Source: Antedon mediterranea
Taxonomy: Eukaryota > Echinodermata > Crinoidea > Comatulida > Antedonidae
DNA: 64,000 nt
Direction of reading: 5' to 3'
Assembly (NCBI RefSeq): GCF_964355755.1
Contig: NC_092677.1
Span: 1,245,001 to 1,309,000 of the forward strand
The position numbers were made by a program, and so were the translations under genes. Under the pieces are notes generated by a model. That model saw nothing but the letters and a program-made list of their open reading frames with translations. It ran no database searches and had not been told where the DNA came from. Position 1 is the stretch's first letter. The number at the start of each line of letters is the position of its first letter. Shown here one piece after another: positions 47,404 through 58,694 of this stretch.

Positions 47404-49360
47404 CAGTGGTGGCGCCAGCGGGGGAGGGGGGGGGGACTACGGGGGCTGTATCCCCCTCGCCGGGGAGCCTATCCCCCACGTCGGGGAACGCGAGTACTTT
47501 TCGTCGGGGAATATAATATACAGTAAAAATCATTCGCGTTCACTTCGTAGCTTCAGCGACTAGAAAACCGCGAAGTTCCATTTTTTTTAAAGTACGTCGG
47601 AGAGGGCTATTACACTTTATTATGCATGCATTATTGCCAGCGATCTAATAAACAATAGGTATGCACTTGTCTGGCGGTGTCCCTTTGTACGAATCGTTTA
47701 ACATTGGGCCCGGCAAAAAAAAATCGCGGCCCGGCCCATCGCGGTTTACGCGTGATATCATGTTCCACCCAGGGACCAGAATGTGTACTGTGCAGTTAAT
47801 TTCCAGGCGAAGTTTACTGACGCGTTACGTCGTGTACTGTGTATCGACAGCAAAAGGGTACGAATTATCTTCGCGATCTATTTATTGTTCATATGTTCAA
47901 TTTTTTAATTTACGATTACCGTGGGGTACCTGAACCTGAAATAGACGTTTTTCACTGTAGGCTCGGCCTACATCACTAAACAAAAAACCATGCCATTTTC
48001 GTTTAGCCAACATCTTATTATAGTTAAGTTATTACATTTCCAATGTCCTGTATGTCATGAACTGCCTGTACATCGAAATTCCAGATTCACTTCTGGGAAA
48101 TAAACTGATTTCCCCGATGGAAAATGGTCTACGCTTGTGGACGCATTCCCCTCCAAATAAAAGTTAAAAGGGTAACTTGTTTAGGCCTCTATGTCTGAAA
48201 TTTTTTTAAGTATAGGTGTAATTTTTGAAGACCTGCATCTCTAGTTTTCAAAATTGTCTTAGCTCAACCGTCCTAAATTATAGAGCTGGTCATGTATACT
48301 CACCGTACATTTTGTTTCATATTTCGATGTACAATATACAGTCAGTGCATTGAACCTTGAGCTCTATTTTTTCATTTTTTTTTAATATCCATGGTAGGGC
48401 TGGTTCTGGAGACGTACCGGTATATATCTTGTGTTATGCTTCGAAGTATAATAAGTTAAATTTCCAGGACCTAGCAACTCTATTTTTAGAATGTTCTTAG
48501 CTCCACCCCAACCATGGTGGGCTGGACCTATAATTTCGTTTCATATTCAATGTTTTGCAGGGATCTAGCAGCTCTATTTTTGACAATTTTCTTAGCTCTG
48601 GTTCTGTAGACTTATAATTTCGTTTCATTTATCAATATGGGCCTATATAAGTGCAATTTCCAGGTACCTAGCAGGTCTATTTTTCACAATTTTCTAAGCA
48701 GCTCAACCCTAATGTTTGGGCTGGTCCTGGAGCCTTATATATTTTGTTTCTTTTTTTCGAAATACTATAATCCAATATCCGGGGACCTAACAACTCTAGT
48801 TGTTTAAATGTCCTTAGCTCCATTTCAACCTCGGTGGGCTTGTTGTCTGATAGACTTGTAATTTCGTTTTATATATCAATGTATAATTGCAATTTGGGGA
48901 CCTAGCAGCTCTATTTTTCAAAATTTTCTTACAGATCAGACCATGGATATCTCGCGCATTTACAATTTTCGCACCCCCAGACAGCAACCTTCCTACGTCT
49001 CTGCGATTATAACGATATACCTCTTGGCCCGTGGGTAGGTTTTACGTTAGCGTATATTTTCTATGATAGGCATATTGAACTTTAAAAACTTCATTTTTAA
49101 ATTTGAAAGAATGGATTTACACGGTCATCGTACCGGACCAGCTTCTTGCAATGTGTTTTTCACACAGTATTTTATTTATATACCATACAAAATTGAAAAA
49201 ATTGGCTACCCTAAATCTGATTAAAACGGCTCCCCCCGGACCCCCACCAGGGGCCCTTGGCGGCCCCCTGGCCCCAAGCCAAGTGATGCTCGCTTCACTC
49301 GCATAGCCCCCCGACGGGGAATTTAGCCCCGGCGTCGGAAAGATCCTGGCGCCACCCCTG
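47404..49360. mobile_element. Non-autonomous hAT element, 1957 bp
   Basis: It starts CAGTGGTGGCGCCAG and ends CTGGCGCCACCCCTG, and is flanked by an exact 8-bp duplication TGCGTAAG (47396-47403, 49361-49368). Eight-base duplications and CAGNGGTGGCGCCAG-like ends are typical of hAT transposons. No transposase is present; short ORFs inside (such as 47661-47933) show no recognisable domain. Between about 48220 and 48930 are roughly five or six diverged modules of 110-130 bp (gacctagcagctctatttttc, then cttagctc). Confidence 0.88.
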
Positions 49361-49368
49361 TGCGTAAG

Positions 49369-50877
49369 TTAAAATTGATTTGACATTCTCGCGCTTTTAT
49401 ATTTCTGAGTTTGATTTGAGTTTCCACTGATTGACTCTTGAATATGTATATTACGATTATTAATTTCACCATCACAGATCTAGTAAACGCAGTTCCAAAT
49501 CAATTGTCTTGGTTTATTGATATTACATACGGTACTCTCATTACTCTTCACAGTCATTTTAATAAACATAAATCAATATGATATATTATGATTTAGATTT
49601 TGAAGGGATTTTGAATGAAATTCAATGTGAACGAATTTAGAATGTGACCGTTTTATAGAGCCTCTGAATTTTTGTATTTTGAATTTGTTTTTAAAACCAA
49701 GTACCGTAAGCTAATTTCCTCTTTATAAGAATGTAAACAAAATATGGTTTAGGGGTGTAGTGGTAATACCTTATTTTCCTTGAAGCATAACAATGAGTAC
49801 GGTAAATCTAATCTGGTGACAGGGATAGCATTCAATTATACCCGTGCGCGAGTTTGGTTGCAATAATATTTCATTTCTGTTTTTAAATGTTAATGTTACG
49901 AGTATACTGTAATTTGATCATCTTAATGATTCAATAAATTTGACATGAACTGAAGTACAGTACACTATGAGGAAGTAAAAATAATATATCAAGAAGTAGC
50001 AAAATCAGTCCATACTCGTATAACAGGAACAATCAATAAGTACGTATACAATACGATAATTAGAGTGTGGTAGAGTGCGAGACAATAATAGCGAAACAGA
50101 TCTGCACCTTATGCAGCGGAATTTAAAATTTCCTTTTCATACAAATTCGCACCCATACATTTTTTTGCAGTAAAAAACAATCGCAGCTAGTTAATTTCTC
50201 TGGACATTCACCGGCAAAAAGTAAGTTGTTGCAAGATGTTTTATCAAATTATTTTAAATTGTTTTACTGAATGTTTGGATAGTTTAGATAATTCGTGATA
50301 AACGAACAATAATCCTAGTACGTTATAGCATGATCTAGAGGAAGTAAACATTGTTATATCAAAGTGTACATGGCTTGACAATTCACATTTCTGACACTGT
50401 ATAGGAAGAATGAATATTTTACGTGAGGTAATTTCGCGACTGTAAAATCAACGATGAGTATGATGATCAACTTTCCTCATTCACATTCTTTTAGAAAGAT
50501 ATAACTGGTAAAGAAAGCCTGTCTAGTGTGGTAATGATAGAGGTCCGAACATGAATATAACTTCGGCTTTAGAAGTCACGATGCTTAATTGTTATGACCC
50601 TGTATAACCAAATTATGATGGGTTGAACAATTGTATTCTTATTGACATAAGAAAAACTATTATCTCTAAACAGCAACATGAATGAATTGCGGAGAGCAGA
50701 AACATGAACACTAGTTGATCATACCCAGTATCATGATGTGGCTGTTGTATGATAATGAAAATAGATACATACCGAGAATCGGCTGACTTATCTCAGGAGT
50801 CGGAGTAGTCATGGTTTGTAATTTACAAGTCTGTAATCCTGCTGGCTCTGACGCGATTCATTTTCTTTACAGATTTA
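49369..50877 (+). promoter_or_regulatory. IgR-M 5' region with a promoter module lacking its leader
   Basis: No intact gene. 49946-50110 carries the shared module (gaagtacagtacacta, aggaacaatcaata, gcgagacaataatagcgaaac) but no leader ATG follows. A partial second echo is at about 50330-50430. The used leader begins only at 50878, so this may be a long 5'UTR intron or a remnant of a lost unit. Confidence 0.35.
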
Positions 50878-51143
50878 ATGGAGGGGATCTATGGTGTAAT
50901 AATAATTCTAATGTTTCAACTATGTTCTTGTAAGTAAGAAATTAGAAAACAAATAAATAAATAATTAAAACAAATAATTTAAAAATAATAATAATAAAAA
51001 TACAAAACTTTCTCGAAACACATAAATAAGTAATTAAAACAAATAATGTTAAAAGTGTGATGTAGAATGTTAATTTTAGTTAAAATGCTCAGCAGATGTG
51101 TCTGTGATTGAATAGAAATGTTATACTTGAAATGTGAAAAAGA

Positions 51144-51210
51144 AGGTAGGTAATCGAATTTCGCTGACGTTTTTAAACAAAAAATGTCAGCGAAATTCGA
51201 TTACCTACCT
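51144..51210. repeat. Perfect 25-bp hairpin in IgR-M intron 1
   Basis: 51144-51168 (AGGTAGGTAATCGAATTTCG, then CTGAC) is the exact reverse complement of 51186-51210, with a 17-nt A/T-rich loop. No paralogue intron has it. It could be a tiny foldback element; length and perfection also fit a small-RNA precursor, but nothing else supports that. Confidence 0.7.
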
Positions 51211-51574
51211 ATTGATTTTTTTCTATGTCAAAATATATAAATTCATATCATGTATTCTATTTCAGTTTTAAATGGTCAAACTGAACCTATAGTCAATGTA
51301 CAAAATGCTACTTTAAAGTAGGTGAAAATGCTGTTATCATCTGTGATTACACACTCGGTGGTGGTACAAGAACACTTCAGGCTGCTCAATGGTACAATAG
51401 CACATCAACAGGAGATAGGTTAAACCTTCTTGTTAATAGTGCTCTAACAAAGCCAAATGGTAGATATGCAGTTGATACCACACAAACTGGTGTGGTTACT
51501 CTCATTATTGCAAACACAGTATTGTCTGATGATGGATACTATCTATGTAGAATTGTTGATTCACCTGCTGTTGA

Positions 51575-51723
51575 CAAGTTTTTAACTTCTAGAAGGGATC
51601 CATGATAATAATGACTAACAATTACTGCTTTATCTATGTTCACTTTAATATCTTTTTTCTATTTTGTATATATTCATTCATTATTATCTAAATAAATATT
51701 ATCTGAATCTGAATCTGAATCTG
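51575..51723 (+). mobile_element. Retroposon fragment inside the IgR-M V exon
   Basis: Inserted between GCTGTTGA and AACTGGTGAA, which are contiguous in IgR-N. The text caagtttttaacttctagaa through AAATAAATATTATCTGAA equals the minus strand of 9959-10110. The tail is (TCTGAA)n instead of poly(A). Confidence 0.8.
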
Positions 51724-53805
51724 AAACTGGTGAAAATGTTGGAAAGCTTACTGTTCAATGTAAGTATGAATGTTTACATCATTTAACAATGAATAAATAT
51801 TTTATATTAAAAATAAGTGTGATTGTGAACAGAATGGTGGTCTTTTAATGTTTACCAGTGGCTTACCAATAATCAATTAATATTTTATTTCTCAGAATAA
51901 ATTGCACATCAAACTAACAACAAATATCTAAATATCTATCAAGAAAAAAATAATAATAGGAAGGGTAAGACTATCAAACAATATCGTTGGTCAAAGAGAG
52001 AAGCTATCGCTATTGAGAGTATATATACTAATTAAACTAGAGTATTGAACAATTTGAGAAAGTATTCATAAAAAAAGATAAATAGGGAACGCCATATAAA
52101 CAAACATCATGCCGGTACTACACTAATTGAGATACAACAATAGTCTGATGCGTTTTGATAGTTGATTTCTGGAATATACAATGCATCTTTTTAGTTTATA
52201 CACTTCGACATGGTGAATGTAAGACTGTTTATTTTGCCTTTACAGATCTTGAAGAACCAGTTCTAAATCCAACAAACTTGTCTATCAACGAAATAGAAAC
52301 TGTGACATTTACATGTTCTAACCTTATTGGTGTACCAACAATTACCGTCACATGGATCAAAGATGGCAATGAACTTGGTGTTTTTGATACAGACAAGTAT
52401 CCGTCTTCTGATGCAACATTAACGATTAATGACGTTGATGAAGAAGATGAAGGAGATTATCAGTGTAGAGCAGAGAATGCTGCTTATAGTGGAACAGATG
52501 GTAAACTTAGTAATACTGCCACACTGTCAATAGGTTGGTGGGAATAAACATTTTGATAAATAATATATTTTATTGGCATTATAGTATAAGTATTTTCTGC
52601 ATGTCAAAATTATAAATGGAATATTCATAATACATATGTCATGCGGTAACAAAAATAAAGCACAGCTATACAGCGAAATCTGAAAGTTTCAGTTTATTAA
52701 AGCCATTTTTATAATATGAACGCATGACGTGTCTGACTATTGCTTGTTTGATTTATATTTCTTTAGCATTAACGACAACTTCTTCTATACCCAGTAAGTC
52801 AACTGCACGTAGGTTCTGTTTGTTTGCATTGTATTTATTGTAATTTCCGGGTTTTTCCGTTTTCGTACAGCAAATAAAGGATAGGAATGGGAGGGGATAT
52901 CCCCCGCCGAATTCCAATGATCTGCATGAGTGCTTAAAAGGGAAAATAGTGATGACTTTTGTATAATATATTTGACAACACTACATTATTGTAAACATGT
53001 TTAAAAGACATGGAGACACTGATCCTTTTGTAGGCCTATGTATGGTTTAGTTGCATTGCCTTCCGGAATTTTGCGAAAAGCAAATAAAGGATAAGAAATC
53101 TGGGGGAGGGTGCACACAGGATCTGCATGAGTGCTTAAAAAGTAAAATATGACGTTTGTATAAACATGTTTGAAATAACATGGAAACACTTATCCTTCAG
53201 TATTAATTGTTCAGTTTTAAGTACAGAAGCTCCAAAGAGTGAAAATGATTGTAATTCAACTGGTCTTGTTGTTGGAATGACGTTTGTTGGTGTGCTCATT
53301 GGATTCATTATCTGTTTGCTTGTGGGTTTTATCATCAGCAAAATAAGGAAGTCAAATTCACAGGTAAAGTATAATTCAGAAAGTAGAAACAAAAGCAAAA
53401 GTGTAGACTTAAAATGACCAAAGGTTTAATGAAATACCGCATACTTAAGTAATGGAAACTATTTTAACATTAAATATGATATCTTATTTTAAAGGTACCG
53501 ACATCGATAAACACCAACCAATCAGGGGTAAGGATGTTACCTCAACTTTAATTATTCAATTTCACTCGTCGTCGTCGTCACTATTGTCACCAATATATTA
53601 ATAAAGTTTACACGATTTTCATTCTTCTTTTTTTTGCATGCACTAAACTTTGTATTTTTTTTAGCAGCAGGCGTATATGACTTATACCAGAGAGACAGAT
53701 AAAGAAACAAACCACACATACCAAGATCTACATAAGAAAGACGATAATCAAGCTGTATATGTAAATGTTAAAGCCAAAAAGACAAAAAATAATATACATG
53801 TTTAA

Positions 53806-54438
53806 AATAAAAATAAAATATATATATATTATAATTATTAATGGAATATCATTGGTTTGAAACTACAATCACATACCTCTTGTTGATTTTGTTATAAAAA
53901 TATAGAGAAATCAAAACATGTAGAAAGTGTTTTCTTTCTCTTGATTTAACTCTTTAACGCGTACAAATTAATAACAAGGAAATGTAAATTCTGCAATTTG
54001 TATCATAATTAACAAAAAAAACCTCTATGTACCTATAGTGACATAATCTACCAGTGGTATATAGAAACATGTGATGTAAAGATGAAAACCATCTAGACAT
54101 ACTTAAAAAATGTAAAAAATGATATGTAATAAACAACGATACATCTATTAAAATTGTATTTCTGGTTTTGATTTGTGGAATTAAAACGTGCTTGTATTAG
54201 ACCAACTTTGATTGGTTAATGTTTTAATGCATTAGTAAATTGACATATAATGACTATACCAGCATAAGAAGGGAAATAAACTAGACTATCAATGATTTTA
54301 ACACCAACACACGTGTAATTGTAGTATTGTTATATAGCGTTCTTTAATTTAATTTGCCTTCAAGATGTGTTTTGGTTGCTTGCAGCTGCTGCCATGGTTT
54401 TTCAAAGAGTTGTATAATGTTCAAATTGATCTTTAAAA
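53806..54438. other. IgR-M 3' flank
   Basis: Ordinary receptor 3' flanking sequence with an AATAAA-type signal near 53806-53820; no gene. Confidence 0.4.
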
Positions 54439-55490
54439 CACTTTGACGGCCAAACACGAAGATCTTCGTTTTTGGAAACACAACGCTTGACTGCCAAAAA
54501 CGAAGATCTTCGTTTTTCGCGTTTTTTTACGAAATCCGGTAGATAGGTTAATTATTGGTATATACTATAAATATGAACACTATATTCGGTCTGGACCGTC
54601 AATGTTTTACAATTTGAAAGTAACTAATCTGGTTACGAACGACTGTCAAAATGGTACCTGTCGAAATAACAAACACCGCGCATCACAGTAGCGCGTAGAG
54701 CGATGGCTTGGCGCATTGTGTATCGGTCGCGCGCTAGCTATGCCGCCGAAGCATTACAAAGGTTTTTGTGGATTGACATGTTTGTTTGTTATCTGAATAA
54801 AAAATAATGGAGTCATTTTCAATATGAAGTCTTTAATTTTATTATTGTATGTATACCCTAATTGTTTTGGTGATTTACTGAAAGTGACCGAGTTTCACGC
54901 AACAAACTTGTTTTGAAATGGTATGGTTATTATCATCAGTTTACTATCTCCTAGGCCTAGGCTAGTAGTACTAGGCTAGCCTAGCCCAAGTCGTAAAACG
55001 GTTCCGGACCAACTTTAGGCCTGGTTAACTAGGCCTGGTGTCTTTACTATGTGGATTTTGGCGAAACATTGATGTAAGATTTATGATTTATAAAATGTAA
55101 TACATTTTTCGATAGTGATAACTTGTTTTTATAGGCCTATCGGTGCCGTGTAAGTAACTTTTTTGTTGTTTGTTGATCTCACCGGGCGATATTTTCATAT
55201 TGTGATGTCTTGCACAAAATCGCGAATATCTCGACTTTCTTGCGCGAAACTACGAAAAATTCAAAAAGTGGGTTACTTTCATTTTACTATTACGATTTAC
55301 ATATTGCGATTTAAAAATCGTTCTTGGTACCATTGTAAAGCTAAAATCTTTATGATTATTTTAGTCTAAATTACATATAAATCAGATCACATACATGGTT
55401 TCAATCAGCTTTAATAAAAACATCGAATTGGGCTAAAAACGCTGGCGGTGGCAGTTTCTAACTGGAAAAACCTCTCTGGCAGTCAAAGTG
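54439..55490. mobile_element. TIR element with TTAA flanks upstream of IgR-N (piggyBac-like)
   Basis: Inverted ends CACTTTGACGGCCA and TGGCAGTCAAAGTG lie next to TTAA on both sides (54433-54436, with two extra A, and 55491-55494). IgR-I at about 33300-33325 shows the uninterrupted site (gatctttaaacgg). Near the left end the palindrome-like CGAAGATCTTCGTTTTT occurs twice (about 54459 and 54500). Short ORFs only; non-autonomous. Confidence 0.7.
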
Positions 55491-55617
55491 TTAAACGGAA
55501 CAAATTAATTCTAGGGACAAATTGGACCGGGTTTGGGTGCAATTGAGGTTCATTTCTGTTTTTTAAGGAAGACATTTTAGAAATACCAGTTTGAATTTGC
55601 ACTGTTTGAACGTACTG

Positions 55618-55908
55618 TATAAATAAGATCTACCACCAAGTGTTTAAATAATGGTTACTAATTAAAAAGATTAATTTGATCATCTTGATTTGGACGGAAG
55701 TACATTACACTATATTTATGAAGGAAGTAAACACAATATATCACAAGCCTAACAAATGCAGTCTACACTAATAAAAATAACAGGAACAATCAATATTTAA
55801 AAGTATACAATACAGTAGAGTGTGGTAGAGTGCGAGACAATTATAGTCAAACAGTTATCTGCACATCGAAGCGGGGTTTAAATATTTCAATCATTTTACA
55901 GATTTGTA
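55618..55908 (+). promoter_or_regulatory. TATA-type promoter block of IgR-N
   Basis: TATAAATAAG at 55618-55627, 291 bp before the leader ATG, then the shared module (ggacggaagtacattacact, aggaacaatcaatatt, agtgtggtagagtgcgagac). The piggyBac-like insertion lies just upstream of it. Confidence 0.45.
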
Positions 55909-57614
55909 ATGGAGGAGAAATGTAAAGGTGCGATAGTTCTTCTGATTGTTCAACTTTGTGGTTGTAAGTATGAATATTGAAAATACCTGCAATGATGAAT
56001 GATGTAACCAATCCTAGATAAAACTGTATATTTTTGTAATCATGTTTGAATCGAAGTTGTTGCATTTAAAATGCAGCCTGACAATTTCGGTGGTTTATTT
56101 GTTTTATAAATGCTTTAAGTTTGCAATCTTTTTCGTTCATAATTATATTTTAATAATCAACGTGAACAAATACTAGTTTGGATACAACTAGATTATTTAA
56201 ACACATTTGTTTTTATTTTCTTATTTGTTAAAGTTACAAATGGTCAAACTGAACCTGTAGTCAATGTGCAAAATGCTACTGTTAAATTAGGTGAAGATTC
56301 TGTTATCACATGTGAATACACACTCAGTGATTCAAGAACACTTCAGGCTGCTCAATGGTACAATAGCACATCAATAAGAGATAGGTTAAACCTTCTTGTT
56401 AATAGTGCTGAAACGAATCCAAATGGTAGATATGCAGTTGATACCACACACACTGGTGTAGCCACTCTCACCATTGCAAACACAGTGTTGTCTGATGAGG
56501 GATACTATCAATGTAGAATTATTGATTCACCTGCTATTGAAACTGGTGAAGATTATGGAAAACTGACTGTTCAATGTGAGTACGAATTGTTATATCATTT
56601 AACAAGACCTATTTTCACATTTTAAATAATCTTAATTATTATAATATTTACTTTAAGGTTATAGGTTAGTCCAAAAAGCATTGCAATATACCTTATCGTT
56701 TATTTATTTATAGAACTTTTTTAACATCTCCATTGAGATCCAGCTAGTGATACCCATTTATCAGTAGTTTGCCTTTTGATTTATGTTTACATTTAATATT
56801 TTCACGTACCTGTTAATGTTCGCCATTGGCTAACGAATAATAAATAATCAATCAATTTAAATTGTATGCATAAGTAAGAAAATAAATAGATTTGTAAAAA
56901 GCTAACCAGGAAGAGAGATATTACTATTCTTTTCTGGGCTTCAAACAAAAGCATTAATCAAAGAGAAGCTGTCCCTATTGAGGGTACATTGTATTCAATT
57001 AATATACTGATTGTTGATCAGGTTTCATAAAACCAAACACTTAACATACAAAATGGAAGACCAATGAAAGTACAGTACAGTACAATAAGAAGATAAAACA
57101 AGGTCGTCGTGAGGCAATGCCTCGGGTCACATTCTATGGTCACCGTACAGGCAGGCTACTACATTAGTACTTCTATGAATGGATGACTAGCCGGTGACAA
57201 TAACGCTAGTTGGTCATAACCAGTACCGTTTTGATTTTACGATCATTCGGGAAACCACCTCACGACGATGATAAAAGTAACATTTTTTGTTTTTTTGCCT
57301 TTACAGATCTTGAAAACCCGGTTCTGATTTCAACAGGATTGTCCGTTAACACAAATGAAACTGTGACATTTACGTGCTCTGATCTTATTGGTATACTGAC
57401 ACCGATTACCATCACATGGATCAAAGATGACGTCATACTTGATTTGTCTGATACACAAAAGTATCCAACTTCTGATGCAACATTAACGATTAATAATGTC
57501 AATGTAACAGATAAGGGAGTTTATCGCTGTAGAGCAGAGAATGCTGCTTACAGTGGAACAGATAGACAAGTTCTATTTCCCCTGAAATATGATGCAAGAA
57601 GCATTTTTGGGTAG
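55909..57614 (+). pseudogene. IgR-N, receptor truncated inside exon 3
   Basis: Leader 55909-55963 (MEEKCKGAIVLLIVQLCG). The intact V3 exon 56234-56575 has VITCEYTL, AAQWYNS and DEGYYQC. Exon 3 starts at 57307 (FTCSDLIG, TWIKDD, DKGVYRC) and follows its paralogues to AYSGTD at 57563. It then enters unrelated DNA, reading RQVLFPLKY to a stop at 57612-57614. Exons 4-7 are not in the window. Either the gene was broken by insertion of the following element (its 3' half would lie beyond 64000), or the array ends here at a rearrangement. As read it would encode a secreted two-Ig fragment. Confidence 0.75.
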
Positions 57615-58242
57615 AAGCTGGGATCCACTTGATTTAGGATATTTCGACCTCGCTGATTACGAATATGGCGGATCCCAAGCGAAATTCGGCCATCTAGGCT
57701 CTTAATTTGCATAATTAAAAATGGCGGCCATTTTTTATAATAACCCTATATCTCGAGAACCACTAGTCACAGATAATTAATTATGGTGTCAAAATGTTTT
57801 AAATATATGTTTTTATATTCACTTTAATGAAACATTTTGTCAAAAAATGGATGCAAGTCTTATTTCTGACATTTTGACCTTTGACCTTGATGTATCGTAT
57901 CTCAGTAACCAATAATCGGAGAGACATGAAATTGGGCTCAAATTGTTCAGAAACTATATATTCATATTTATTATAATGACAAGTTTTTACACAAAATGGC
58001 CGATTTTACAACTATTGACTTTGAACTATTAGTCAAATATATTAATATAACTCTGAAACATTTTGGTCTTATGACATTTTTTTTCTTTTTCTTTTTAAAT
58101 TGTTTAAAACATGTTTGTACAAGAATGGCCGATAGTATGGTTTTTGACATTTGAACTACACCATAGGCCTACTGTATAATAAATAAAATTGCATAACTAT
58201 GAAATTATTTATACACAATAATAATTAGTAAAATTATAAAAT

Positions 58243-58676
58243 TCACTGCCATCAAATATGTGTTATGATTTATATAGATTTAAAAGAAATTTGAACACGT
58301 AAGTTACATTTGGAAATTACCTGCCATCAATATGATGGATTATGATTATAGATTTAAAAAAGAATTTGAACACGTCAGCTACATTTTAAAATTACCTGCC
58401 ATCAATATGATGAATTAAGATTATAAATTTTAAAAAGAATTTGAACACGTCAGCTACATTTGAAAATTACCTGCCATCAATATGATGGATTATGATTATA
58501 GATTTAAAAAAGAATTTGAACACGTCAGCTACATTTGGAAATTACCTGCCATCAATATGATGGATTATGATTATAGATTTAAAAAAGAATTTTAACACGT
58601 AAGCTACCTGCCATCAATATGATCGATTATGATTATAGATTTAAAAGAAAATTTGAACACGTAAGCTACATTTGGA
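58243..58676. repeat. Tandem array of about 75 bp, six copies
   Basis: CTGCCATCAA recurs at about 58247, 58321, 58396, 58471, 58546 and 58608. Each unit reads on through GATGGATTATGATTATAGAT and GAACACGTCAGCTACATTTG. The last unit has a short deletion. It ends 19 bp before the stop of the 1534-aa ORF (minus strand), i.e. in its 3'UTR. Confidence 0.9.
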
Positions 58677-58694
58677 ATGAACATGTTAAGGGCA

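Larger units (their letters stand above)
50878..53805 (+). pseudogene. IgR-M, receptor with disrupted V exon
   Basis: Leader 50878-50929 (MEGIYGVIIILMFQLCS). The V3 exon 51266-51759 lacks one base near 51313 (a TAG follows) and is split by a retroposon at 51575. The remaining exons are clean: I-set domain 52246-52533 (FTC, TWIKDG, DEGDYQC), linker 52767-52793, transmembrane 53227-53363, spacer 53495-53527, tail 53665-53805. The tail keeps YMTY, YQDL and YVNV. A one-base loss after KAKK extends it to KTKNNIHV before TAA. A transcript skipping the V exon would stay in phase (1 to 1) and give a one-Ig receptor. Confidence 0.8.

Noticed and set aside
47661-47933. 90-aa ORF inside the hAT element as a gene
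   Set aside because: No recognisable domain, and it lies within a non-autonomous transposon.
58243-58676. CRISPR-like array
   Set aside because: Units of about 75 bp are contiguous tandem copies without unique spacers, in a eukaryotic genome.
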